Shown here piece by piece: positions 1-8,157 of a stretch of 64,000 nucleotides of DNA. The position numbers and the translations under genes were made by a program. Position 1 is the stretch's first letter, and every line of letters starts with the position of its first letter. This DNA is from Homoserinimonas sp044769865 (GTDB lineage: Bacteria > Actinomycetota > Actinomycetes > Actinomycetales > Microbacteriaceae), in contig NZ_JBIZWA010000001.1 of assembly GCF_044769865.1 (NCBI RefSeq), positions 868,001 to 932,000 of the forward strand, read 5' to 3'. Under the pieces are notes generated by a model, which saw only the letters and a list, made by a program, of their open reading frames with translations, was not told the DNA's origin and did no database searches.

Positions 1-978
1 GCCCACGATGGGCTGGTGGTCGGGCGTCATGGGGTAGATGCCCTGCCAGCTGCGGTCGAGCTCGAGGTCGTCGGCATTACTGAGGCGCTCCGCGAGGAGC
101 TCGACGATGCGCTCGAGCACGTCGTCACCGACCGAGCGGAGGAGCACGTCGGGGCTGACCGCGTCGCCGATGACCTCTTCTGTGTGGAGGCCGGCGATGA
201 GGTGCTGGGTGCCCTCCGAGCGGAAGTAGACGCCATCGACACCCGAGCCGGGGATGTAGTCCATGACGAATGGCGTGGGGGTCTTGAACTCGGGCACGCG
301 CACCGTGACGGCGCCGTGGAGCATGGGAAGCAGCGGGACGGGGGCGCCGAGCATCTCGCCGATCACGCCCGCGTGGGGGCCGGCCGCGTTGACGACGACG
401 TCGGCCTCGTACTCGCCGGCCGCGGTCGTGATGCGCCAGACGTCGCCGTCGCGGCTTGCGCCCGTGACCTCCTGGCCGGTCTTGACCGTGCCGCCCTGCG
501 AGCGGACCCACGCGGCGAGGTTCTGGCAGACCTCGAAGCCGTCGACGAAGCCGTCCCAGGTGCCGAGGAGGCCCCCGATGAGCCCCTCGGTGATGATCTG
601 GGGCCAGCGGGTGGCGATGTCGTCGGCGCTGAGGATCTCGGCGTCTTCGATGCCGAACTCTCGCTGGATCGCGATGCTCTCGCGGAAGCTCTCCATGTCG
701 GCCTCGGTGCGCGCAAGCCGCAGGTAGCCGCCGTGCGTGAAGGTGAGGCCCTCCTGCTCGAGCTGGGCGTAGTGCTCGCGGCCGTAGGCTCGCACCTCGA
801 CGGTCGGGCGCGTGAAGTACTGGGTCTCCACCATGCCGACCGAGCGGCCCGAGGAGCCGTCGCCGGGGTGCGCCTTATCGAGCACCGTGACCTCGATGTC
901 CGAGTGCTGGAGGAGCTCGCGAGCCGTGAACAGCCCGAGCACACCTGCACCGATCACGACGACCCGCTGCTTCGACAT
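1..978 (-). CDS. FAD-dependent oxidoreductase of the DAO family (partial, C-terminus beyond window)
   Basis: Predicted flavoprotein that oxidises an amine or amino-acid-like substrate; the sarcosine/dimethylglycine oxidase branch of the DAO family fits best. The start has a good ribosome binding site (GAGGAG) seven bases upstream. Residues 6-11 carry the GxGxxG dinucleotide-binding turn (VVVIGAGVLGL), followed by the SSGRSxG segment typical of the family. 326 residues are visible; family members are usually about 380-400, so the C-terminal part lies off the left edge. It is the last visible gene of a minus-strand series, but a perfect 30-bp palindrome 35 bp upstream suggests its own regulated promoter. 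The substrate cannot be told from the sequence. Confidence 0.8.
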   Translation of the reverse strand, partial: MSKQRVVVIGAGVLGLFTARELLQHSDIEVTVLDKAHPGDGSSGRSVGMVETQYFTRPTVEVRAYGREHYAQLEQEGLTFTHGGYLRLARTEADMESFRESIAIQREFGIEDAEILSADDIATRWPQIITEGLIGGLLGTWDGFVDGFEVCQNLAAWVRSQGGTVKTGQEVTGASRDGDVWRITTAAGEYEADVVVNAAGPHAGVIGEMLGAPVPLLPMLHGAVTVRVPEFKTPTPFVMDYIPGSGVDGVYFRSEGTQHLIAGLHTEEVIGDAVSPDVLLRSVGDDVLERIVELLAERLSNADDLELDRSWQGIYPMTPDHQPIVG

Positions 979-1012
979 TGTTTCTCCTCGTGCCTGCTGC
1001 GCATCACGCGCG

Positions 1013-1042
1013 ATCTAAAACGACAGTACTGTCGTTTTAGAT
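1013..1042. promoter_or_regulatory. Perfect 30-bp palindromic operator
   Basis: Each half is ATCTAAAACGACAGT read towards the centre; the two halves match at all 30 positions. It lies between a small membrane protein gene and the FAD oxidoreductase, 35 bp upstream of the latter's start. Size and symmetry fit a dimeric or paired TetR-type repressor site. There is no T-tract on either side and the A/T-rich outer arms would make a poor terminator. No regulator gene is visible beside it; it may lie off the left edge. Confidence 0.75.
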
Positions 1043-1085
1043 TATGCGCCTGAGTCGGGCCGCGGTCAATCTGAGCTGGCCGGAG

Positions 1086-1427
1086 CTAACCTGTCGTGCG
1101 CGCCGACTTGATCAGGATGCCCGCCGCGATGAAGAGCGCACCCGCGAGCGGTTGTGCCGCCGTCCACCAGGTGCCGGAGAACTCGAACGGCCAGACGGGG
1201 TTCCACAGCACGGCGACGACCGCGAAGACGGCCGTCCACCACCACTGCCCCGCCTGCCACGCAAACCACGCCACGACGAGCGCAAGGATCGCCACGATGA
1301 AGCGGATGATGATGGCCCCCGTGCCCTCAAGGAACAGCGGTGACACGAGCAGTGTGACGGCCGCGAGCAGCCCGGGGGCGAGGGCGTTGCGCTGAAAGTT
1401 CGGCTGGGTCTGCGATGAAGCGGGCAT
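1086..1427 (-). CDS. Small integral membrane protein (DUF6804-like)
   Basis: A 113-residue protein with four predicted membrane segments at roughly residues 17-36, 38-60, 65-85 and 88-107, rich in Trp in the middle (QWWWTAV). This resembles the small Actinobacterial DUF6804 family, but the assignment is by eye. No catalytic motif is visible. It starts 14 bp after the stop of the DUF2804 gene on the same strand and is probably co-transcribed with the glycan block. Function unknown. Confidence 0.65.
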   Translation of the reverse strand: MPASSQTQPNFQRNALAPGLLAAVTLLVSPLFLEGTGAIIIRFIVAILALVVAWFAWQAGQWWWTAVFAVVAVLWNPVWPFEFSGTWWTAAQPLAGALFIAAGILIKSARTTG

Positions 1428-1441
1428 GGGACCAGTCTCGC

Positions 1442-2440
1442 TTACCAGCGGTTGTGCACGTGCTCCGCGAAGCCCAGGATGCCGTCGAACTCGACGCGCT
1501 CGCCCTCCCCCGTCGTGAAGCTGCCCGCCCAGTGCCCGAAGACCTGGTCGGTGGATGCCGCGACGATGCCGAGGTTGGTGCGGCTGACCTTGTCGTAGAA
1601 GGGCGTCAACGTGACATCCAGCCCACCACCGGTGAGGCGCCAGGGGCGGAGCCAGTCGCCGATCGTGTAGTCCCAGGTGAGTTCGGTGCTGATCTTGTGC
1701 ATGCGCCCGTCGATCTGCACGCCATTCTCGGTCGATGGCGTACCGAGGGTCCACTTGCCGCCCACCTGGATGCCGATCGTGCGGCCGTTCGAGACGCCCG
1801 AGCCGGCACCCCAATTCCAGGTCACGTCGTAGGGCCAGCGGCCGCGACCGTGATCGAGCACGGCCCACGATTCGCCGTCGGGCAGCGGATGCTCGACCCC
1901 GTCGACCGTGAGGGTTCCGCTGGCGGGGCGCGCGACATCCTTGACCGTGTACTGGAAGCGGGAGTCGCTCCACGGCACGACAACCGCCAGGCATTCGTGC
2001 CCCTCCGGCTTGGCGGCGACGATGTCGAACGATGCCCCATCGATCGTCCCCCGCAGCCGCGTGCCGCCCGGTACCTCGTCGATCTCGATCTGCAGCCCCT
2101 TGGCGACCGCGCGCACGGGGGTGTCACCGAGCGACGGTCCAAGCGAGACCCCGCGGGCCGGGATGACGGTCGCGTTCTTGCTGCGGGCCGTGAGGGTGCG
2201 GCGATCGAAGACCCAGACCTCGTGCACAGCCGCGTAGTCGATCGACGAGGCGGTGAGGGCGATGAGGTGGGTGGGCGTCGTGACGCTCCAATACTCCCAG
2301 CGCTTGTTGCGACCCCACGCCTTGCCCGTGCCGATGCCGGAGGTGTCGACGAGCGAGGTGCGCGCCCAGCCGACCGCGTCCCTGTTGAGACGGCCGTCTG
2401 GGCCTGTGAGGGAGACCGGCTCCGTGAGTTCGCGTTCCAT
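1442..2440 (-). CDS. DUF2804 family protein
   Basis: A 332-residue soluble protein without signal peptide or membrane segment. It shows the features of DUF2804: an RNKRWEYWSVTT-type segment near residue 45, Trp-rich beta segments (WNWGAGSG) and a C-terminal KVSRTNLGI/FGHWAG block. The ATG overlaps the stop of the upstream GH2 gene in a TGATG arrangement, so translation is probably coupled. The family has no established reaction that I know of. Linkage to a glycosidase and a sugar-type transporter suggests a role in handling a glycan-derived compound, which is an inference. Confidence 0.75.
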   Translation of the reverse strand: MERELTEPVSLTGPDGRLNRDAVGWARTSLVDTSGIGTGKAWGRNKRWEYWSVTTPTHLIALTASSIDYAAVHEVWVFDRRTLTARSKNATVIPARGVSLGPSLGDTPVRAVAKGLQIEIDEVPGGTRLRGTIDGASFDIVAAKPEGHECLAVVVPWSDSRFQYTVKDVARPASGTLTVDGVEHPLPDGESWAVLDHGRGRWPYDVTWNWGAGSGVSNGRTIGIQVGGKWTLGTPSTENGVQIDGRMHKISTELTWDYTIGDWLRPWRLTGGGLDVTLTPFYDKVSRTNLGIVAASTDQVFGHWAGSFTTGEGERVEFDGILGFAEHVHNRW

Positions 2441-4224
2441 CAGTTTCCTTCCCCGGCCGCGGCCCGCAGCCTGTCGTTGACCGCACGTACGGCATCCTCC
2501 GGCAGTTTCACGACCCGACGGTCGTAGGTGACGAGCCCGTTGACCTCGTCCTCGACATCCGAGAGCTGCGTGTAGACGACCGCAGCGAGTCCCCGCGTGA
2601 TGGCGGGCTCGATCTGTCGCTCGTGCAGCTCGCGGAACGCGGCCTCCAGCTTGTCGGCAGTGTCGTAGCGACGGTAGCCGAAGACGCGCGAGCCCCACTC
2701 GTGGCCCTCGACGGGCAGGCTGTAACCGCCATACTCGGTCAGGGCGAGCACGCGCCCATCGGGTCGGCGCGGCGCCCGCACCTTCGTGAAGTAGATGTGC
2801 AGACTCCGCAAGTCACCGGCGCCCTGGTCGTGCCATCCGCTCGCGTGGTCGATCGTGCGGGTGGGGTCGAGCGTGCGCACGAGTTCGGCGATGCGCGCCG
2901 CGTCGAACTGCCCCCACGCCTCGTTGAAGGGCACCCACATCGCGAGCGACGGCACGCTGCGCAGGTGCTCGACCATGTCGACGAGTTCTTCTTCGAAGTG
3001 CGCGCGGCCACGGGCATCCGCTCGGGAGAACACCCGATACCAGCGGTCAGGCAGGCGCGGCGAAGCGATCACGGGTGCGGTCACGACGGCGGGACTGTAG
3101 GCGCCGCCGCCGTTGACGGCGTCCTGCCACACGAGCATCCCGAGTCGGTCGCAGTGGTGGTACCAGCGCAGGGGCTCGACCTTGATGTGCTTGCGCAGCA
3201 TCGTGTAGCCGAGGCGCTTCGCGAGGGCGACGTCGTATTCGAGGGCCGCATCGCTCGGCGCCGTGTAGCCGCCGTCGGGCCAGTAACCCTGGTCGAGCAG
3301 GCCGACATGCAGGTAGGGCGCGCCATTGAGGGTGAGCCTCGGATGCCCGTGCTCATCCTTCGCGACGCCGAACGATCGCATCCCGAAGTAGCTGCCCACG
3401 CGGTCTTCGCCGAGGGTGACCGTCACGTCATAGAGGTGAGGATCCTCAGGCGACCATGCGCGCACCGGCTGCGGGAGACGGATGCGCGTGGCCGCGTTCA
3501 CGGGAATCGTCGCCGTCGCCACGACCGCTCCCCCGTCGAGCACCTCGACCGTGGCGTTCTCGCGTGCGTGGGAGCTCTCGACCGTGACCGCGATCTCGCC
3601 GGAGTCGAGGTGGGGCGTGAGCACGAGGCGGTCCACGGCGGCGTGCGGCACCCGCTCGATCCACACCGTCTGCCAGATGCCCGACTGCGGCGTGTACCAA
3701 ATGCCGCCGCGCTTCGACGACTGCTTACCGCGCGACAGCCACGACGTGTCGCTCACGTCGCGCACGGTAACAACGAGTTCGTGCTCCGCGCGGCCGCGCA
3801 TCGCCTCGGTCACGTCGAGCGTGAAGGGCAGGTACCCGCCCGTGTGGCCGCCCACCTCGACGCCGTTGACGCTCACCCGGCACGACTGGTCGACCGCCCC
3901 GAAGTGCAGCAGCACCCGCCCCTCGCCCGGCTCGAACTCGAGCGTGCGGCGGTACCAGAGCGTCTCGGCCTCGCCGAGGTGTCGCCCGACCCCCGACAGC
4001 GGCGTCTCGGGCGAGAACGGCACGACGATCTCGCCGTCCCACTCGCCCGGCACCGACGTCGGGTCGGCAACGTCAAGCGGGTCGGATGCCTCGAAGGGCG
4101 TGATCGCGTAACGCCACCGCCCATTCAGATTGAGCCATCCGTCGCGCACCAACTGCGGCCGCGGATACTCGGGCAGGGGCGCGTCAGCGTCGAGCTCGGC
4201 GCCCCACGGCGTCGTCAGGGTCAC
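2440..4224 (-). CDS. Glycoside hydrolase family 2 protein (beta-galactosidase/beta-glucuronidase type)
   Basis: A 594-residue hydrolase with an N-terminal sugar-binding jelly roll (about residues 25-190, WYRRTLEF and VNGVEVGGHTGGYLPF), an immunoglobulin-like middle domain and a C-terminal TIM barrel. The likely acid/base is the Glu in VPFNEAWGQF and the likely nucleophile is the Glu in LTEYGGY. No signal peptide is seen, so it should act in the cytoplasm on imported oligosaccharides or glycosides. The chosen GTG start overlaps the stop of the MFS gene (GTGA), and the stop overlaps the DUF2804 start, giving a tightly coupled three-gene unit. The exact sugar specificity is not evident. Confidence 0.88.
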   Translation of the reverse strand: MTLTTPWGAELDADAPLPEYPRPQLVRDGWLNLNGRWRYAITPFEASDPLDVADPTSVPGEWDGEIVVPFSPETPLSGVGRHLGEAETLWYRRTLEFEPGEGRVLLHFGAVDQSCRVSVNGVEVGGHTGGYLPFTLDVTEAMRGRAEHELVVTVRDVSDTSWLSRGKQSSKRGGIWYTPQSGIWQTVWIERVPHAAVDRLVLTPHLDSGEIAVTVESSHARENATVEVLDGGAVVATATIPVNAATRIRLPQPVRAWSPEDPHLYDVTVTLGEDRVGSYFGMRSFGVAKDEHGHPRLTLNGAPYLHVGLLDQGYWPDGGYTAPSDAALEYDVALAKRLGYTMLRKHIKVEPLRWYHHCDRLGMLVWQDAVNGGGAYSPAVVTAPVIASPRLPDRWYRVFSRADARGRAHFEEELVDMVEHLRSVPSLAMWVPFNEAWGQFDAARIAELVRTLDPTRTIDHASGWHDQGAGDLRSLHIYFTKVRAPRRPDGRVLALTEYGGYSLPVEGHEWGSRVFGYRRYDTADKLEAAFRELHERQIEPAITRGLAAVVYTQLSDVEDEVNGLVTYDRRVVKLPEDAVRAVNDRLRAAAGEGN

Positions 4225-5543
4225 GCCTCGACCTCCCGAGACTGCGGCTCGGGCATCCGTCGCAGCACGAGGGCCGGGATGATGACGAGCACTGAGACAA
4301 TGGCCGCAGCCACGAACATCCACGGCGTCGGCACCTGCTTCTCGACGCCGAGGTCGATGTAGGTTTCGTTGGCGCCGATGATGACGGCGGCACCGATGAA
4401 CGGGCCCACCACCATGGGGATCAAGACGAGCGCGATCATCCGCAGTCCCTGTGTCATGCCGACGCGGTCGAGGGGTGTCGCATCGCGCACCGAGGCGGAG
4501 AGGGATGCCGCGGTCAGCATGAAGCCCGCCATCATGACGATGCCCGCCGCGATGACGGAGAGCATGTCGCGCACGAGCGCCATCGCAATGAGTCCGACGG
4601 CCATGATCATGATGGCGGGGATGATCGCGCGCACCTTGCCGACGCGGTCGATCACGCGACCACCGAGCACGCTGACGACTGACGCAACCGTCAGGACGCT
4701 CGCCAGCACGATCGCGTACCCGTCGATCAGCAGGTACCGCTGGATGTAGATGATGAGGTACGGGATGAAGATCTGCGTGCTCACGCCCAGCACGGCCGTC
4801 GCGATGAGCAGCACATAGAGGCGCGGGTTCGCGCGCACCGAACTCGGGCGAAGACCGTGGATGAGGGATGCAACGTAGCCATCGCTCGTCGTCTGGATCT
4901 GTGCCGGCTCCTTGACGAGGAACCAGGCGACCACGCCGACGACCGCCGTTGATCCGCCGACGATGCCGAAGAACAGGCCCCACTCCCCCGCCTGCGTCAG
5001 GCCGTCGAGCGCGCCGAACACGACGAGCATCGACAGGAGCGGCATCACCGCGAGCACACCGTCGACCCGGCCCCGGTTGCGGCTCGTCGTCGACTCGGTG
5101 ACCCAGGCGTTGAAGGCGGCATCGTTCGCGCCGCTGCCGAACACCGTCATGATGCAGTCGAGCGCGATGACCGCGACGACGGCCAGGCCGACGGCCTGGG
5201 CTGCCTGTGCTCCCGCATCCGGTTGGATCAGGCCGAACGCGGCCGTCGTGAGGCCCCACAGCACGTAGCCGATCGCGATGAAGGGCTTGCGCCTGCGCGC
5301 GCGGTCGGACGCCGTGCCCAGGAACATCGTCGCGAGCGTCGCAGCGACAGCGGATGCAGCCACCATGAGCGCGATGACGGTCGGGTCGGTCGTGATCGTG
5401 TTGTAGACGAACACGTTGAGGTACATGTTCTCGACGGTCCAGGCGAGCTGGCCGACGAATCCGACGAGCACGACGGTCGCCCACACGCGGGGCCCCACCG
5501 GTTCGAGTCGGGCAGCGGCAGGCGTGGTCACAGTCTCGGTCAT
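4221..5543 (-). CDS. MFS transporter, sugar/glycoside type
   Basis: A 440-residue protein with about twelve predicted membrane helices. Loop motifs such as SDRARRRKPF after the second helix and the general layout recall the glycoside-pentoside-hexuronide cation symporters within the MFS fold. The second ATG (5543) is preferred over the one at 5549 because GAGG lies six bases before it. It heads a coupled unit with the GH2 hydrolase (4-nt overlap) and DUF2804 protein, so it most likely imports the glycoside that GH2 cleaves. No dedicated regulator is adjacent. Confidence 0.8.
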   Translation of the reverse strand: MTETVTTPAAARLEPVGPRVWATVVLVGFVGQLAWTVENMYLNVFVYNTITTDPTVIALMVAASAVAATLATMFLGTASDRARRRKPFIAIGYVLWGLTTAAFGLIQPDAGAQAAQAVGLAVVAVIALDCIMTVFGSGANDAAFNAWVTESTTSRNRGRVDGVLAVMPLLSMLVVFGALDGLTQAGEWGLFFGIVGGSTAVVGVVAWFLVKEPAQIQTTSDGYVASLIHGLRPSSVRANPRLYVLLIATAVLGVSTQIFIPYLIIYIQRYLLIDGYAIVLASVLTVASVVSVLGGRVIDRVGKVRAIIPAIMIMAVGLIAMALVRDMLSVIAAGIVMMAGFMLTAASLSASVRDATPLDRVGMTQGLRMIALVLIPMVVGPFIGAAVIIGANETYIDLGVEKQVPTPWMFVAAAIVSVLVIIPALVLRRMPEPQSREVEA

Positions 5544-5638
5544 CGGCATCCTCGCTGATGTGCGGCCCCCGGCCGGTGGATATATCGAAGCGATCCTATT
5601 GGAGGGGCGGATGCTCGGGGCGCAGCGGCACGGACGCG

Positions 5639-5674
5639 AAAACCCCCGGCAACCAATGAGGTTCCGGGGGTTTC
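5639..5674 (-). terminator. Rho-independent terminator after tRNA-Ser(GCT)
   Basis: On the minus strand, a stem of CCCCCGG paired with CCGGGGG, extended by partial pairing through AACC/GGTT, is followed by TTTT. It lies nine bases beyond the tRNA 3' end. The flanking T and A runs could let it work in both directions. Confidence 0.8.
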
Positions 5675-5682
5675 GATTTGCG

Positions 5683-5771
5683 CGGAGACGAGGGGATTTG
5701 AACCCCTGGTCCCCTTACGGGGACTCCACCTTAGCAGGGTGGTGCACTAGGCCGGACTATGCGACGTCTCC
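5683..5771 (-). tRNA. tRNA-Ser (anticodon GCT)
   Basis: The minus-strand sequence folds as a class II tRNA. The acceptor stem is GGAGACG with CGTCTCC; the anticodon stem-loop CCACC-CTGCTAA-GGTGG places GCT at positions 34-36. There is a long variable arm (TCCCCGTAAGGGGA) and a T arm with GGTTCAAATCC. It reads AGC/AGU serine codons. The 3' CCA is not encoded. A terminator follows at once. Confidence 0.95.
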
Positions 5772-5829
5772 AGTTGCTCGACCCATCATAGCGGCATGCG
5801 GCCGAGACTCCGATTCGAGGGCGGGAGCG

Positions 5830-7089
5830 TCAGTGGCGGTTGACCTTGGCACACGTATTTTGCGCCGCTGACTGGCCAAGGAGACCCTCGATCGGTTCGG
5901 GTGCCGCCGGCGTCGCCGGGTCCGTGGGGGTCGCCGGATCTGCGGGCGTCGCGGGGTCGGCCGGAACCTCGGGCGTCACGGGATCGGTGGGAACCTCAGG
6001 CTCCGAATCGACCGAACCGCGGCCCGTCTCGGACGGGATGACCGGCTCGTCGTTCTGGAGTCTCTCCATGAGCTCCTCCGCGACGGACTTTATCGGCGCG
6101 ACCTTTCCCTCATAGACGCCGCCAAGCCCAGTCGTGCTCGGGTACTGCACGAACGTGATGCGGTCGAGGCTCATGTTCCTGAACACGCTCGCCATCGACA
6201 CGAGCGTCGTCACGTTCGTCATGCTGTTGGAGAGCGTCATGTTCTGCGTCGCGGCGTTCGCGAGGCGGTAGATCGTGGTGGGGTCGTCGAGCACGCCCTC
6301 AGACGTCACCTTGCGGGCGAGCGCCGAGAGGAACACCTGCTGCGAGCTAATGCGGCCGAGGTCGCTGCCGTCGCCGACACCGTGGCGGCTGCGGAGGAAG
6401 GCAAGCGCGTCGTGGCCTACAAGCGTGTGCTCGCCCGCCGTCGGCAGGTTGATGCCCGAGAGCCGGTCGACCATGGGGCCGGTCGTGCAGACGGTAACGC
6501 CGCCGACCGCGGTCGACATGTAGACGACGCCCGTGAAGGTCGTCATGGCCGCGTAAGGGATCTCGAGGCCCGTGAGCTCCTCGACCGTGCGGACGACGCA
6601 GTTAAGCCCGCCGTGCGAGAGTGCGACGTTGATCGGCTGGGCCGACATCGAGGGGAGGCGGCCCTCGCCGTCCTCGCGCTGGCACGCTGGAATCGGCACG
6701 ACAAGGTCGCGCGGAAAGCTGACCGCAGTCGCATTGCTGTGGTCCTCCGACACGTGCACGAGGATGTTGACGTCATTGAGGCGGCCCTGGCGGTCGCGAC
6801 ATCCGCCCTCTGCCTCGCACTCATCACTGCCGACGATGAGCACGTTGAAGCCGCCCTCGGCTTCGCCGATCGCGGGCGGCGGGGCCTCGTTCTCGCCCTC
6901 AAGCGCGACCGAGGTGATGCTCGACTGCAGCTGCTGCACCGTCAGGCCCGCGACCGCGAGACCGCTGATGAGCAACACGACGAGGGATGCCCCCACGAGC
7001 TTCAGGAGACCGACGAACGTCCCCGGAGTGTGCAGGCGTCCGTGACGTGCAATCACGCTTGGCGCTGCACGCGGCGTCGTTCGGGTCAC
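5830..7089 (-). CDS. LytR-CpsA-Psr (LCP) family wall-polymer transferase
   Basis: A 419-residue membrane-anchored protein predicted to transfer undecaprenyl-linked glycopolymers onto peptidoglycan outside the membrane. There is one N-terminal membrane segment at about residues 28-51, then the LCP domain: FNVLIVGSDE, the Asp-rich NDVNILVHV and the SFPRDLVVPIP segment with the conserved Arg-Asp, then FLRSRHGVGDGSDLGR. The last 70 residues are a low-complexity Pro/Ala/Thr/Asp tail with repeated PADPATP units and a final Cys-containing end. The GTG start at 7089 has GGAGG upstream; a start further upstream would run into the adjacent tRNA gene. Confidence 0.9.
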   Translation of the reverse strand: MTRTTPRAAPSVIARHGRLHTPGTFVGLLKLVGASLVVLLISGLAVAGLTVQQLQSSITSVALEGENEAPPPAIGEAEGGFNVLIVGSDECEAEGGCRDRQGRLNDVNILVHVSEDHSNATAVSFPRDLVVPIPACQREDGEGRLPSMSAQPINVALSHGGLNCVVRTVEELTGLEIPYAAMTTFTGVVYMSTAVGGVTVCTTGPMVDRLSGINLPTAGEHTLVGHDALAFLRSRHGVGDGSDLGRISSQQVFLSALARKVTSEGVLDDPTTIYRLANAATQNMTLSNSMTNVTTLVSMASVFRNMSLDRITFVQYPSTTGLGGVYEGKVAPIKSVAEELMERLQNDEPVIPSETGRGSVDSEPEVPTDPVTPEVPADPATPADPATPTDPATPAAPEPIEGLLGQSAAQNTCAKVNRH

Positions 7090-7117
7090 GCTGTCTCGCC
7101 TCCTGCAGTTCGGGCAA

Positions 7118-7205
7118 TGGCGGAGGGCGTGGGATTCGAACCCACGAGACATTTCTGCCCACTGGTTTTCAAGACCAGCTCCATCGGCCGCTCGGACAGC
7201 CCTCC
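7118..7205 (-). tRNA. tRNA-Ser (anticodon TGA)
   Basis: Class II tRNA on the minus strand. The acceptor stem GGAGGGC pairs with GCCCTCC, followed by discriminator G and an encoded CCA. The anticodon stem-loop CTGGT-CTTGAAA-ACCAG gives TGA, reading UCA-type serine codons. The variable arm is long, and the T arm has GGTTCGAATCC. It lies 28 bp upstream of the LCP gene on the same strand and 47 bp downstream of the HAD/serS operon. Confidence 0.95.
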
Positions 7206-7251
7206 CGGAGTCTCCCCCGACCGCCGATTCTAACGGATGCCCGGCGGAACG

Positions 7252-8157
7252 CTACCCGTCGCGAGCGACAGTCGCGAGGGTTGCCGCCAGACCGTCCTCG
7301 TCGTCGCGGCCCGTCAGCTCGTTGGCCGCCGCCTTGACCTCGTCGGGCGCCTGCCCCATCGCGACGCCACGACCCTGCACGGCTGCCCACTCGAGCAGCT
7401 CAAGGTCGTTGCGGCCGTCACCGACGGCGATGATGCGCGACCGAGGCATGTCGAGCCACTCGCGCACGCGTTCCATGCCGGTGGCCTTGTTGACGCCGTC
7501 GGGGGCGATGTCGAGCCAGGCGGTCCATCCGATGTTGTAGCTCACCTTGTGGAGGCCGATCTCCTCGACGATGCTCAGGAACTCTTCCTGCCCGTGCTCG
7601 AAGGAGAGCACGACGACGCGGGTGGCCTCCACGTCGAGCAGTTGCTCGAACTCGACCTGCTCGCTCGAGATGCCGAGGGATGCGTTGGGAAAGTCGCCGA
7701 CATAGCGGTAGTGCCCGTGCTCATCCTCGACCGCGAAGCTCGCGCCCTCGAGCCGTTCGTAGATCGCAGTGAGCACACCGGTTGGGTTGAAGGTCTCGAC
7801 GTGGGCGCGCGTGTAGCCGAGCGGGGCATTCGGGTCGCGGCGCAAGGTGACGGCACCGTTCGAGCACACGAGGTACTCCGGCGCGATCTGCAGCTGCTCC
7901 ACGACCGGGAGCGTCATCGACGCTGCACGGCCGGTCGCGATCATGACCTCGTGCCCCGCATCACGGAGGCGTGCCACCTCGGATGCGACGGCGGGAGTGA
8001 TCGTGCCATCGGCCAGCATGATGGTGCCGTCGACGTCGAGAGCGACGAGCCACGGGGCATCCGTCGTCGGGGTCGGCGTTGGCGCGGTGGCCGTTGCGGG
8101 CGCGTCGGGCGCGGGAATCGTGTCGGGAACGTCTTGCTGCTTTACGGGGTCGGTCAC
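7252..8157 (-). CDS. HAD-family (Cof-type) phosphatase
   Basis: A 301-residue predicted cytoplasmic phosphohydrolase. Motif I is DVDGT at residues 41-45 (nucleophile Asp41, general acid Asp43), motif II is the ATGR segment, and the acidic motif GDGRNDLELL lies near the C-terminus. This places it in the Cof-type IIB branch, which acts on small phosphorylated sugars or cofactors. The first 35 residues are an unusual Pro/Ala/Thr-rich extension before the domain. Its ATG overlaps the serS stop by four bases, so the two are co-translated. The substrate is unknown. Confidence 0.88.
   Translation of the reverse strand: MTDPVKQQDVPDTIPAPDAPATATAPTPTPTTDAPWLVALDVDGTIMLADGTITPAVASEVARLRDAGHEVMIATGRAASMTLPVVEQLQIAPEYLVCSNGAVTLRRDPNAPLGYTRAHVETFNPTGVLTAIYERLEGASFAVEDEHGHYRYVGDFPNASLGISSEQVEFEQLLDVEATRVVVLSFEHGQEEFLSIVEEIGLHKVSYNIGWTAWLDIAPDGVNKATGMERVREWLDMPRSRIIAVGDGRNDLELLEWAAVQGRGVAMGQAPDEVKAAANELTGRDDEDGLAATLATVARDG

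Noticed and set aside
2440..5484. One 1014-residue frame that would fuse the end of the MFS gene antisense-like sequence to the GH2 hydrolase.
   Set aside because: The first 420 residues are an out-of-frame reading of the MFS gene, rich in Arg, Pro and His. The GH2 domain starts cleanly at the GTG at 4224, overlapping the MFS stop.
5830..5990. The PADPATP repeats at the end of the LCP gene as a tandem DNA repeat of regulatory type.
   Set aside because: The repetition is codon-level low complexity inside the reading frame and fits an extended wall-spanning tail.
7089..7152. An earlier start for the LCP gene at 7152.
   Set aside because: The extension would be encoded within the tRNA-Ser(TGA) gene, and the GTG at 7089 has a good GGAGG site.
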